The notes beneath the pieces are model-generated. The model did not search any database. It was not told the origin of the DNA and saw nothing but the letters and a program-made list of their open reading frames with translations. Shown one piece after another: positions 1 to 10,964 of a stretch of 64,000 nt of DNA. The position numbers and the translations under genes are program-made. Numbering within the stretch: the first letter of the stretch is position 1; each line of letters starts with the position of its first letter. Source of the DNA: Hyalella azteca (Eukaryota > Arthropoda > Malacostraca > Amphipoda > Hyalellidae); contig NW_025934840.1 of the NCBI RefSeq assembly GCF_000764305.2, forward strand, positions 310,001 through 374,000, written 5' to 3'.

Positions 1-480
1 TCATGATCTGGTATATAGGCTCGTGACCCGCCAGCCTCCGATTGTCTGTCATTAAGGATGATCCCTTTGACAAAAAAATTGTCAATATATCTCAGAACTA
101 ATCACCTAAAACCAAAGGGGAACGTTGAAATATTTTTTCCATATCCCAAGTCATCTCATGAACTTCTGTCATATGAAGGCCAAAAGAAATTACATCCCCT
201 GTGTTACTCGACTCGTGTTGGACTATTAAGTTCAAGCTTGTTGACCGTGGCAAGAGGAAGAACTACTAGCCTAAGTTCCATTGATAGATAATATTTTTAT
301 TTTACTTCTAAATCTAAAAGAATATTCTGGCCCCAAAATAGGCGATGTCAATACCTTAAAATTTTCCAGCCTTTATTGCCTCAGAAAGTGACAGAACCTT
401 ACCACATTCTAAATGCGGATGATCTTTGTCAAAAGTTAAGAATTCGGAATTAAAATTTGTTTCTTTGAGATCCGATCTTT
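1..480. other. unassigned sequence
   Basis: I see no recognisable gene, repeat or RNA here. The open frame at 58-291 (77 codons) has no motif and AT-rich composition, so I do not call it. Confidence 0.5.
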
Positions 481-1232
481 TCGATTCAAATCAATTATAT
501 TCCAAAATATTTTCAATCGATTGAATTTTGGAAGAATTTCAATCAATTGAATTTCAAAAGAATTTCAATTGATTGAATTTTAAGAGAATTTCAATCAATT
601 GAATTTCGAAAGAAGTTCAATTAATTGAATTTCGAAAGAATTTCAATCAATTGAATTTCGAAAGAAGTTCAATTAATTGAATTTTGAAAGAATTTCAATA
701 AATTGAATTTCGAAAGAATTTTAATCAATTGAATATCGAAAGAATTTCAATCAACATAATTTCGCAAGAATTTCAATCAATATAATTTCGCAAGAACTTC
801 AATCAATTGAATTTTGAAAGAACTTCAATCAATTGGATTTGTAAATAATTTCACTCAATTGAATTTTGAGAGAATTTTACTCAATTAAATTTTGAAAGAA
901 TTCCAATCAATTGAATTTTGAAAGAATTTCAATCAATTGAATTTGTAAAGAATTTCAATCAATTGAATTTCGAGAGAATTTCACTCAATTGGATTTCGAA
1001 AGAATTTCAATCAATTGGATTTCGAGAGAATTTCAATCAACTGAATTCCGAAAGAATTTAAATCGTTGAATTTCTAAAGAATTTCAATAAATTGAATTTC
1101 GAAAGAACTTCAATCAATTAGATTCCGAAAAAATTTCAATAAATTGCGCGAGAATTTCAATCAATTGCACGAGAATTTTCATCAATTGAGTTTCGAAAGA
1201 ATTTCAATCAATTAAATTTCGAAAGAATTTCA
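481..1232. repeat. 26-bp AT-rich minisatellite
   Basis: About 28 degenerate head-to-tail units. Each is a run like GAATTTCAATCAATTGAATT followed by TCGAAA. The unit contains the palindromes CAATTG and GAATTC-like cores, so it can fold locally. Units drift by single bases, with small deletions around 1140-1170. It has no coding potential. Confidence 0.9.
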
Positions 1233-3212
1233 TCTAGCCGCGCAGCATTTACAGCTTATCCATAATCGATTTACTGGCCCTTCCTCTTCCTATGCATCGA
1301 CGCAGTTTTGCTCCGCTGCAACTTTTTCGATCGCCTGATAAGTATAATCGTCAAAAAAGCCTCAGTAAAAATCTAATAATTTTTGCAAGGCCGTCACGAG
1401 GCTTTAGACTTTAATGTGCATCAGCCCAAGAGTTTTGAAAAAATAAATCAGGTTCATTGACGGCCTTGATGGGAAATGCCCATAAAATTCCCATGACGAA
1501 CGACACGGGAGCTCGACTCGCTGCCTCAAGCTTTGTTCGCTGGAAGGCCCGAGGGCAGGTTTATAGGAGCGGTTGCCTGGGCCTATATTTTCGAAAAAAG
1601 TTAAGAGATCGTAAGTTCATCAGCCAATCATTGACGGCCTTTCAAGCAAATTTCACCAATCATAGACAAGAAAATAGAGCGTAAGTACTTACGTTCACTT
1701 AAAGAGTTTTGAAAGTATGGCCTCTGATCGATAAGCCTTGCGATAATCGCAATTTTGAAATAATCATCATGGAAAATTTTTTTGGAGCACTGAACCGTAA
1801 AAAAGACTGTGGATTTACGATATAATATTTTTTTTTAAATTTAGGATTTTTGAATATGGTTTTGGACTTAGAAAAATAATATTGATCTCGTATGTTTACC
1901 AGACAATATTCGCTCGTTCATTGAAAAAATCTTAAAAGTCCGTGTGGTTGGGCTTGCAGACATCATCTTTAGTACACTCGTGGTGATATTAAAAAAAAAC
2001 AAGACACCTCATGAACACGTTTTGCATGATGACTTGCTTGTTGATGCAATAAATATTCTCAATGTAGTAAATGTAAAGGTAATGAGCATATAGTTGTAAT
2101 TCGGAACATATTAACAGGCCGTCGGTCACTCAACGGCTAGCGAATGAAATTTACACGGAAGTTGTTAAGAAGAAGCCTTGAAAATACGCGCATTTCTCCC
2201 AAGAATATTACTTCTGAATAAATGAACGCGCATTACTTCTGAATAAATGAATAACTCTAGCGTGTATACTCTAGCGTTAAGGAATTTTTCTTCCATTTAT
2301 TCTATACAATTAATGAAATATGATAAGATAATACGCCAATTTTAGATGTAATGAATGAACTTACGACTAAACAAATTAAAACTTAGTAATTCAAAGGGCA
2401 TTGGTGAGTGCAGTTATTGGGTGCAGTTAAATTATAGCATCATAACAAAATATTTAGCAACGGTAACTTAAAGTCTTCAAAAATCACCGTGTGGTGAAAC
2501 GTTTTTTTTATGCAACACACATCGCTTATGGCGTCAGAAAAGGCGTCGGGAAAAGCGTGATGACAGTAAATGAAGTTCGATGCTGTAGTTTTTTTCGAAA
2601 ATTTGTTGGGTTTTCATGAAATAAAAATTGAATTCAAACATTGGCTGATTTTAATTCAAATGTCAATGACGTCATCGAAAATATCGTTCATATATTTAAA
2701 AATCATTGTTTGAAAAAAAATGCAATTTTAGACCTGAACTAATTTGAGGCTTCATTGATAGTGCTTCTTACTTGGGAAGTTAATTCCGAAAAATTTCAAT
2801 GAAAAATTTTTAATTTTTCAAAAATTCTTAATTTTTCAAAAATTCATAATTTTTCAAAAATTCTTAATTAATAAAAAATTCTTAATTTTTCAAAAATTCT
2901 TAATTTTTCAAGATTTATATTTTTATTCATATAGTCATCCAAACATGTCTGATTTAAATGCGCAGATGAGGTAAAATATCCACAGTTTCTCAATTTAATT
3001 TTATTTCTTGCTCTCGGATTTATTATGAGAGATATTTTATATAATATAACGCGAAATATTATTTAATAATTTAAGTCACTTATCTTGGGATTGCGTTATG
3101 TACATAGTGTAACTAGACTCTTTATTATTCACAATATACTTTTCTCACTTATGGTTGAACTTTATTTATTATCCTTCCGTAATTTGTAATTTTTATGACA
3201 TTTTCAGGGCAT
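1233..3212. other. intergenic, one MITE and AT repeats
   Basis: Apart from a family A MITE (1577-1724), this stretch holds only AT-rich sequence. A short tandem run built on AAAAATTCTTAATTTTTC lies at about 2815-2915. No exon with plausible splice sites was seen. Confidence 0.5.
1577..1724 (+). mobile_element. family A MITE copy
   Basis: This 148-bp element has imperfect inverted termini: GGGCCTATATTTTCGAAAA on the left and TTTTGAAAGTATGGCC on the right. Its body matches at least nine other copies in the window, including the shared core ATCAGCCAATCATTGACGG. It is non-coding. The CAGGG...CCCTG-type ends seen in better-preserved copies suggest a hAT-derived MITE, but I could not show a consistent 8-bp target duplication for the family. 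Confidence 0.85.
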
Positions 3213-3765
3213 CACTGTTCGAAAAAAAAAACAGTGAAAAAACGGTCTTACTGGAGTTCTTGTAACCAGACGTCCCCGTGAAAATAAACCGTTTTGCATT
3301 TTTTCAGATGTTACACGGTTTATAGTGTAAAATTGGAATAACAACGGCAACACAAAAAAAAATAGTAAAAAACGGTCTTATGGCGTTCTAGTAATCAGCC
3401 GCCCCGTGGAAATAAACCGTCTTGCAATTTTTTTTTCAGATGTTATACGGGTTTCTAGTGTAAAATTGGAATAACAACGGCAACACAAAAAATAGTAAAA
3501 AACGGTCTTACTGACGTTCTAGTAACCAACCGCCCCCATGAAAATAAACCATTTGGCAGTTTTTTCAGATGTTACACGGGTTTCTAGTGTAAAACTGGAA
3601 TAAAAACGGCAACACGATGTTTATTTTCACGCGCCGGCCGGTTACTGAGGGGCCGGGTGTTTCTAGAGCAAAACTGGAATAAAAACGTCAACACGGTGTT
3701 TATTTTTACGCGCCGGCAGTCTGAAACGCCGGTAATTCCGTTTAACGGTGAATTTTCTAACAGAG
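3213..3765 (+). mobile_element. family D element with internal triplication
   Basis: The outer ends CACTGTTCGAAAA and ATTTTCTAACAGAG correspond to the CACTGTTAGAAAA termini of the compact D copies at 5880 and 21052. Inside, a block of about 130 bp is present three times in tandem, starting near 3232, 3366 and 3498. Each block carries AAAAAACGGTCTTA, CCCGTGAAAATAAACCG and AGTGTAAAAYTGGAATAA. The compact copies have one block, so this copy has expanded to about 550 bp. Confidence 0.75.
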
Positions 3766-5003
3766 TACAGCCACGCTCGAATAGCGTATTTATTATACCA
3801 ACGTAACTGCTGATCTCTCTTCGGAAGCATTGATATAAATCTAAAGATTGGTCTTCTTGAATTAGTATCATTTATAAATAATCACTTCTAAAAGGGAGAC
3901 GTTATTCTTCTCAAACGATGTAAAATTCTCCAGCAATTAGAGAAACAAATGGAACTTTCGTCTCCTCGAAACGGTAAGTGAATATATCAGAAGTCTGGGA
4001 CCAAAAAGTAGATACATTTTTTGAAGCAATCATCGCGTCGGGTCCTGAAATTCCGTGAAGAATATTTAGTTCTCCTTAAAAGAATGTTCTATGTCCTCAT
4101 TCTCGCTCGAGTTCACCCTAAACTTCCGCTAACAAGCAAAATAAAGGCAGTTAATTGAATTCATTTGCAGAGAGAAGTTTAGCGAAGTTTTCTTTTTTTG
4201 GTTGAAATAAGAAAGAGATCGCCTTAGGCCGTTTGCTGCGTAGAGGCGCGTCAGTCAGGCGATGCTGGAGTAAAATTTGTGTTTTAAAAAACTGTGATAG
4301 AATCTATAGTTGAAAATTTAATTCACCTTCTTAATGAGAGTGAACACATGAATTGCCGACGACATGAAATTTAGTTGTTGTGGTTATTTTGTTCAGAGAT
4401 AATTTTCAGTTTTGTATTCTCTTTTTTTTTCTGTTTTTCTGGATGAATAATTCGTGTTTAAAGCAAATTTTATTACATAAATTGAAGAAGAGGTGATATA
4501 AATTATATTTCCTATTTGGAAGTCATCTCTCTTGCTACCATAGTGATGATTTCCCTCTATAATGGTTAAATAACTATAGTTATTATGACCTGCATAAAAA
4601 CTCATTTAAAAACAAACTTCGTCCTACTCACGTTTGAAATTTCCGAAAAATTTTCATGGTCAAAATTCTTTTTATAAATCATTAATTTTTGATCGAACGT
4701 TCGTTGTATGATCATTCATGAAGTAAAAATGTAATAAAACTCCTTACACGGCTAATTCCCCAATACGTTATAGTATTGTGGACGTCCACTCAAAAAGTTG
4801 CTCTACTCTTTCACAATTCAACAAACACACCAAAACGTTTTAATTGGATTAGAAATATGAAAAATTTACAAGACAATAGGAATACAAAAATGTTTGGTAT
4901 CATGCATTCCTAGCATTAAATAGCCAGAGCAGCAATTTCTGACGTGTCGACAAATTGAAGTCAACGAATTACTGTCAACTAACAGCCTCCAATTACCGTC
5001 ACT
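3766..5003. other. unassigned sequence
   Basis: AT-rich sequence with no supported exon, RNA gene or repeat family. Confidence 0.5.
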
Positions 5004-5354
5004 CAACTAAGTGGTGTCAACAAACTGCTGTCAACTAACTGCTGTCAACTAACTGCTGTCAACTAACTGCTGTCAAATAACTGCTGTCAACTAACTGCTG
5101 TCAACTAACTGCTGTCAACTAACTGCTGTCAACTAACTGCTGTCAACTAACTGCTGTCAACTAACAGCTGTCAACTAACTGCTGTCAACTAACTGCTGTC
5201 AACTAACTGCTGTCAACTAACTGCTGTCAACTAACTGCCGTCAACTAACTGCTGTCAACTAACTGCTGTCAACTAACAGCTGTCAACTAACTGCTGTCAA
5301 CTAACTGCTGTCAACTAACTGCCGTCAACTAACTGCTGTCAACTAACTGCTGTC
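5004..5354. repeat. 14-bp minisatellite
   Basis: About 24 nearly perfect head-to-tail copies of CTGCTGTCAACTAA. A few units carry CAGCTG or CTGCCG variants. The low divergence points to recent expansion. Diverged half-units at about 4940-5003 lead into the array. Confidence 0.95.
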
Positions 5355-5879
5355 TTTTAGCGGCATCTACGTTACATAAGAGCATGAAAATTAAGGATAA
5401 GAAAGTTAAATAAAAAAATTAATTATTCATGCATTACTATTGCATACAGCGACTTAATAGGATTTACCGTTCGCTGAGGAAACATTTTAGAAGACATCAA
5501 CCAATTTAGTGTTTTTTACGTTTCTTTACTAATTACTCGTGTAAAATTTTCCCTCCGCAACTAAAATTTTCAAATCCAAATTTCATTTGAATTCAGCTCA
5601 AATTTTTAATTTGCACTTTACTCTGTATCTCACGTATTTTGTTCACAGATAGTAAATTATGATAACACGTAAATATTCGCGGCTATGAAATTTCTGAAGC
5701 TGAACCAATATTTTTAATTCGATAGGAAACCGATTTAAAATTGTTCGATGAGGTCATCAAAAACTGCTTCTGATAAATCGATAGGAAATAAAATCTAAAT
5801 TGTTCCATAAATTTAAAGGTCATCAAATAACTGCTTCTGATAAATCAGAAATGTTTAGATCAAAGCTTTGTGTTAGCCA
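5355..5879. other. unassigned sequence
   Basis: AT-rich sequence with no supported feature. A phrase around GATAAATCGATAGGAAA occurs twice near 5700-5850. Confidence 0.5.
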
Positions 5880-6108
5880 CACTGTTAGAAAAAACGGTGA
5901 ATAAACGGTCCCACCGGCATCCTAGTGGCCGGTCGCCCCGTAAAAATAAACTGTTTCGCCGTTTTTATCAGATGTTTTACGGATTCTGGTGTTAAATTGG
6001 AATAAAAACGGTGAAACGGTGTTTATTTTCCCGTGCCGACCGGCCACTGAAACGCCGGTAGTACCGTTAACGCCGGTAATACCGTTAACGGTCATTTTTC
6101 TAACAGTG
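5880..6108 (+). mobile_element. family D MITE copy
   Basis: 229-bp non-coding element with 14-bp inverted termini (CACTGTTAGAAAAA and its complement TTTTTCTAACAGTG at the right end). The interior is rich in CCGGTCGCCCCG and ACGGTGAAACGG motifs that pair with each other, so the element is largely self-complementary. No clear target duplication is visible, and the superfamily is not assigned. Confidence 0.85.
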
Positions 6109-7026
6109 CATAATTGGAGAGTCTCTGCTAGCAATCATCGAAGTCGCTGGAGTGCGCTACGTAATCACCATGAAGCCGAGTTAGTCGAAAGATTTGTAGC
6201 AATAAGAGTTAGACGACTTCGGTACCAATGAATTTTGTATTCAATTGATGAGATTGGAAGTGTAACATGAAGCTAAAAGTCGCAAGGAGTTCAGAATGCC
6301 AATAAAGCGGCGAATTTTGCATTCGATCGATGAGCCAATGTTCCATGTTCTCTCGTGATGCAAATCAAGATCAAATTCTTTGATATGTAACTAATTTTCA
6401 AAAATTCGTTCTTCATTACATGACTTTTCGCATTCTACATTTCTGCTAGAGCTTTTCCATGGAGTTTTAGCAAAAAAAAACCTGCATTATATTTCAATTA
6501 ATGTTATTCACAGCTCGATTAGCTACCATTTCCTACCTTTTAATTATGATCATTATCTCTATTCATTGATATCTTATAACAGAATACAACCAAAGAGTTC
6601 ATTATTAGGATATTAAATTAAACATTAAACTTTTCTTTCCCTTTTTTAAGTATAATTTAATTTAATAATTGAAATAAAGTTACACTGTTTTGTTAACTGT
6701 TTAATGCTTTATATTATTATTAAAAAAATAAATTAAATAATAAACAGTTAATGAAACAGTTGAAATTAAACAGTTTCATCCGTCAACAGTTCACCGAGAG
6801 CTCTGAGGCAATTATTATTATTATTGTTCCGCACAAGAGTTGAAGACGCGAGCTACAATTAATTACTTAATAATTTTCTATAATTGCCTACCAATAACTT
6901 TACCCTCCAAGTCGTTTCTGCGAGCAATTATAGAACAATTGGATATATGTACGGTCAGTAAAGATGCCCTTGAGATGCTTTGTGTATGGATCAATGCTGG
7001 AAACAAATCCTTCATCTTTAAAAAAA
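6109..7026. other. unassigned sequence
   Basis: No supported gene. The interval 6640-6790 is AT-rich, with scattered copies of AAACAGTT in both orientations. Confidence 0.5.
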
Positions 7027-7114
7027 TGTAACTCAGTACGCACTGCAGAGAGTGACAGAGAGCGCATTTTCTCGTTGCCGAGTATCATGGATACTCGGCA
7101 ACGAGAAGTCACAG

Positions 7115-7149
<35 letters not shown>

Positions 7150-7203
7150 GACATTCCGACCACAATAGCGCATTTTTTCCATAAATGAGAAAATGCGCTA
7201 AAA
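7027..7203 (+). mobile_element. family B Helentron-like element with extra hairpin
   Basis: It starts with TAACTCAGTACGCACTGCAG and carries GAGCGCATTTTCTCG, whose inverse GAGAAAATGCGCT closes the right end. A (GGAC/AGAC)n tract, equal to (GTCY)n on the other strand, lies between. Sub-terminal inverted repeats plus a (GTCY)n core and a CTAA-type 3' end match what is known for DINE-1/HINE non-autonomous Helentrons. This copy has an additional perfect hairpin at 7070-7104 (arms CTCGTTGCCGAGTATC, loop ATG) where other copies have CTCGTCGACGAAAA. Confidence 0.8.
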
Positions 7204-7398
7204 AAAACAAAGTTCAAAATGTAACCAAAACTGTATCCCACTCCCTTGTAATCCATTTAAGCATTACTCTAGAGGAAAAAATTCATCGGGAAAACATTGT
7301 TACCGGCAAGATTCCTTTAATTTGCCTTCGTATCTCTTATAATATTTAAGCATTCAAACAATCATTTAGAGGTTCGATGTCGCAGCAGTGGTCAGGGG

Positions 7399-7718
7399 CC
7401 ATATACTTAAAAAAAATATGACTCAGTACTCACGGCAGTGAGTGACAGAGAGCGCATTTTCTCGTCGACGAAAACTTGAGGTCACGGACGGACGGACAGA
7501 CGGACGGACAGACAAACAGACAGACAGACAGGCGGACATGGCGAGCACAAAAGTGCATTGTTCCCATAAATGAGAAAATGCGCTAAAAAGTTAAGAGAAC
7601 GTAAGTTCATCAGCCAATCATTGACGGACTTTCAAGTAAAATCCACCAATCATAGACATGAAAATAGTGCGTAAGTACTTACGTTCACTTAGCGAGTTTT
7701 GACAGTATGGCCCCTGAC
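7399..7718 (+). mobile_element. family A MITE interrupted by family B
   Basis: The left end CAGGGGCCATATACTT and right end TTTTGACAGTATGGCCCCTG are family A termini. The A body resumes at about 7587 with AAAGTTAAGAGAACGTAAG after the family B copy at 7417-7586. The nesting gives relative ages: A was present before B inserted. Confidence 0.8.
7417..7586 (+). mobile_element. family B Helentron-like element inside family A
   Basis: Complete B structure: the palindromic start (ACTCACGGCAGTGAGT, one mismatch), GAGCGCATTTTCTCGTCGAC, a GGAC/AGAC microsatellite, GGACATGGCGAGCACA, and GAGAAAATGCGCTAA at the end. It is inserted into an A-rich part of a family A MITE. Confidence 0.8.
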
Positions 7719-7874
7719 CACTGCTGCGACATCGAGCCTCTAAACGATTGTTTTAATGCCTAAATATTATAAGAGATATAATACGCCAATTAAGGGGAAT
7801 CTTGTCAGTAACAATGTTTTCCCGATAATTTTTTCTCCTAATGCTTAAATAATCGAAATAAATAATGCTTATAA

Positions 7875-8076
7875 TCAGGGGCCACGCTTTCAAAACTCGC
7901 TAAGTGAACGTAAGTACTTACGCTCTATTTTCTTGTCTATGATTGGTGGATTTTGCTTGAAAGGCCGTCAATGATTGGCTGATGAACTTACGATCTCTTA
8001 ACTTTTGAAAGGCCGTCAATGATTGGCTGATGAACTTACGATCTCTTAACTTTTTTTGAAAGTATGGGCCCAGGTC
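7875..8076 (-). mobile_element. family A MITE with internal duplication
   Basis: Reverse-oriented A copy from CAGGGGCCACGCTTTC to GAAAGTATGGGCCCAG. A segment of about 50 bp (GAAAGGCCGTCAATGATTGG to CTCTTAACTTTT) is repeated in tandem at about 7959-8050, which makes this copy about 50 bp longer than its relatives. Confidence 0.85.
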
Positions 8077-8227
8077 CGCAGGCGCTGTAGAAAAGCTTCA
8101 AGCGCTTCGATGTCGCCGTCCTCTGATATATCCAAGAAAAACTGGAATTTGTTCCAAGTTCCGGTGGGAACTTCTGCAGTGGAAACATTTCAATTTTTCC
8201 GGTGTTGGTCCCACCGCCAAAGTTTGG

Positions 8228-8455
8228 AATTTTTAAGCGTTTCAGTGTTCTCATCCCTTCAGGATGCCGAAGGAACGTCAAATTTTGACGGCTGAGAAAA
8301 AGTTTTTGCTATTTATGTTGTCACTTAATTGATACGAATGGTATTTTTAAGCGTTTCAGTCTTCTCATCCCTTCAGGATGCCGAGGGAACGTCAAATTTT
8401 GACGGCTGAGAAAAAGTTATGTTATTTCTGGTGTCACTTAATTGATACGAATGGT
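8228..8455. repeat. tandem duplication (~112 bp)
   Basis: Two direct copies start near 8230 and 8342 at TTTTTAAGCGTTTCAGT. They run through CATCCCTTCAGGATGCCG to TTGATACGAATGGTA with few differences. Confidence 0.85.
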
Positions 8456-8746
8456 AGATGCAAGCGTGAATGCTTGTAAATTTAAAGTTATTATTTATTC
8501 GCTAGACGTGAAACAAACTACCATTATTTTTCCGTACTATCGAATATATTTTTTAGAAACATGATAAATGAACCCATGAGACACGTGAGCAGACGCATTA
8601 TTTAAATTATCTGTATTCCAGTATTTATTCTTATGTTATGGAAAATTATTAATAATGAACACCATGAAAATGATTAGGAATGTTTAGATGGTAGGACAGG
8701 CAGGGAGGAGAAGTGACGTCGTTCTGAGCGAAGATGATCAGCTTTA
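8456..8746. other. unassigned sequence
   Basis: No supported feature between the tandem duplication and the LINE tail. Confidence 0.5.
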
Positions 8747-8818
8747 ATAATTAACATAACATAACATAACATAACATAACATAACATAACATAACATAAC
8801 ATAACATAACATAACATA
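8747..8818 (-). repeat. (ATAAC)n LINE 3' tail
   Basis: About 14 perfect pentanucleotide units of ATAAC, ending in ATAACATAGTGATGTCG. They directly abut a minus-strand LINE 3' end. The same ATAACATAGTGATGTCG junction recurs at 47456, so the microsatellite is the 3' tail of that LINE family. Confidence 0.85.
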
Positions 8819-9110
8819 GTGATGTCGGTGCTGAAGTGTAGGCCTGATGTGGCCTATCGCCGATTCTTTTCCTTTTCGTGCCTTGTTCATAGATCTAAAC
8901 TCGTGTCATTTGACCGGATCTTTTCATGACTGGCGATAGTTTGAAGTAGCTACTAGACTTCCACCGTGTTCGATAAGGAGCTAGGCATTTCAAATCTGAA
9001 CATATATTTTTCCATAGCTTTATCTAGTCTGTTCTTGAACGCGTTCATACTTGGAGCGCCAACTTTGTTCCAGACGCTCGTATTGCGATTCTAATAGCGA
9101 AAATTTCGGT
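8819..9110 (-). pseudogene. CR1-like LINE 3' end (family F)
   Basis: Read on the minus strand, this copy encodes a decayed LINE C-terminus containing SMNAFKN and an AMEK segment, then a 3' UTR. The UTR ends with AAGAATCGGCGATAGGCCAC and the pentanucleotide tail. It matches the longer copy at 47456-47965, which shows WNSLPDYIVG upstream. It is truncated at the 5' end, as expected from incomplete reverse transcription. Confidence 0.7.
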
Positions 9111-10130
9111 AACATTTGAGTCAGGTAATCTGAGCTCAGTTTTGATTGCATCACAATACTGACGTATCAAACATCACAACATCGGCATGAAGAAAGAAAT
9201 AATTCAGCTAAGATTCAGTGGTGAAACTGCAAGCAGAGAGAGAAACGCTATGCATAATAAATTCTTCAGCTCAGTAAACTTCATAGCATAAAATTACAAA
9301 CGACTGATGACGTTGAAATGGTATAAATGGTATTAATTTCTATAGGGTCAGTAAACTTCATATGAAAAAATTACAAACGACTGATAACGTTGAAAATTTC
9401 ACATGCTATAAATTACAAAAATCGTTCTAATTATAATGTACGAATAATTTGGTTTTAGGCTTACAGAAAAAGAAAGTTTGTATTGCCCGTGTATATGAGA
9501 TTTATCTGATATGTGATCCAGAGCTTCTGATGTTGAACAAGCAAAATGTGTTGCAGCTTCCTCATTAAAGAAGCATTTACCTTCGACCCAACAGCTCCTC
9601 GACAAAATACGTTACAAAATCCTTAATTTAGGAAGGCCTTACCGGCTGCTGATGTAGCATCGAGACCAAATAATTGCTTAGGTATCAAATAACTGATTGC
9701 GTGAACACACGATGGTATTTTTTTGTTATCCACGACGGATAATAGTACACGAGGATGAATTCTTTTGAGTCCGGTAGAAGCAATTGACCATTCTTTCGGT
9801 TCAAAATGGCTTTACTGGGATGAAAAAATAAAAATTTGTATTCGAATACCATAAAATTGATGAAGTGGGAGACAATAATTCATTATATTAGAAAATGTAA
9901 CTCAAAATTGGTTTACTAGTATAAAAAAAATAAAAATTGAATTCGAATACCTAAAATTGATGAAGTAGTAGACAATAACTCATTATATTAGAAAATACAA
10001 ATTTTATGATCAATATTCCATGAATGAAGCCCTCATATCCAATAAAATTTACTAGTTTAATCAATATAATAACTGATTAAATTATAAACGAATTTAAGAT
10101 CATCATAAATGCCCTTGTATAATTAACAAA
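9111..10130. other. unassigned sequence
   Basis: No gene supported. Short internal duplications are present: a block containing TTACAAACGACTGATRACGT occurs at about 9292 and 9370, and another near 9830-9990 shares GACAATAAYTCATTATATTA. Confidence 0.5.
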
Positions 10131-10284
10131 ATATTATTCAGTACTCACTGCAGTGAGTGACAGAGAGCACATTTTCTCGTCGACGAAAACGTGAAGTCAC
10201 GGACTGACAGACAGACAAACGGACGGACAGACGGACATGGCGAGCACAATAGCGCCTTTTTTCCATAAATGAAAAAATGCGCAA
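10131..10284 (+). mobile_element. family B Helentron-like element
   Basis: Standard B structure starting CAGTACTCACTGCAGTGAGT, with a short GGAC/AGAC core and a 3' end GAAAAAATGCGCAA. The terminal inverted match is slightly eroded. Confidence 0.8.
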
Positions 10285-10289
10285 AAAAT

Positions 10290-10640
10290 ATAATTCTATA
10301 GTATTATATATTATAAAATAGTAATTGGATCACCCTAGACATTTCTAGCCAGTTAATGTATACTTGAATTTTTCAATAACTGAATTTTAACAATATAATA
10401 TAATACTTGCGGTACCCATGAATAATAAAAAATAATAAAATTCTATAGTATTATATATTATAAAATAGTAATTGGATAACCCTAAACATTTCTAGCCAGT
10501 TAATGTATACTGGAATTTTTAAATAACTGAATTTTCACAATATAATATAATACTTGTGTTACCCATGAATAATAAAAAATAATAAAATTCTATAGTATTA
10601 TATATTATAAAATAGTAATTGGAACATTTCTAGCTACTTA
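10290..10640. repeat. 147-bp tandem repeat
   Basis: About 2.4 direct copies starting at 10293, 10440 and 10588 with TTCTATAGTATTATATATTA. Each runs to GGTACCCATGAATAATAA. AT-rich and non-coding. Confidence 0.85.
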
Positions 10641-10667
10641 ATGTAAGGTAAATAAGGACATCTCCTC

Positions 10668-10882
10668 GCGATGTCTGCACAGCAACTCACACGCTCGTCG
10701 ACCTGGGCCTATACTTTCAAAAAAGTTAAGAGATCGTAAGTTCATCAGCCAATCATTGACGGTCTTTCAAGCAAAATCCACCAATCATAGACAAGAAATT
10801 ATAGCGTAAGTACTACGTTCACTTAGCGAGTTTTGAAAGTATGGCTCTGCACAGCAACTCACGCTCTCGTCGACCAGCTCCG
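10668..10882 (+). mobile_element. family A MITE inside a ~30-bp direct repeat
   Basis: The MITE (10703-10847) has the usual GGGCCTATACTTTC and GAAAGTATGGC ends. It is flanked left (10675-10702) and right (10849-10880) by near-identical copies of CTGCACAGCAACTCAC followed by GCTC and GTCGACC. A duplication this long is unlike a normal transposon target duplication. Confidence 0.8.
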
Positions 10883-10964
10883 CTGCATCCAAAACTTTGC
10901 CCCAGCGAAGTTGCGCGAGTTTTACGCTAGCAGGTGGCGAGGCTCTTCTTATGATCTGCATAAT

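Larger units (their letters stand above)
7256..7857. repeat. nested palindrome with ~145-bp arms
   Basis: The left arm (7256-7403) and right arm (7712-7857) are inverted copies of each other at about 85-90% by eye. Shared blocks include ATCGGGAAAACATTGTTA, TCTCTTATAATATTTA and TCGATGTCGCAGCAGTGGTC. The arms end exactly at the termini of a family A MITE (7399-7718), which itself contains a family B insertion. The structure is therefore an arm-MITE-arm foldback of about 600 bp. Confidence 0.8.

Noticed and set aside
1457..1684. Conserved peptide DRKFISQSLTAFQAN found in several frames of the window
   Set aside because: It is encoded by family A MITE copies and recurs wherever a copy happens to be open, so it is not a gene.
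481..5354. CRISPR-like arrays
   Set aside because: The repeats at 481-1232 and 5004-5354 are contiguous minisatellites without unique spacers, in a eukaryotic context.
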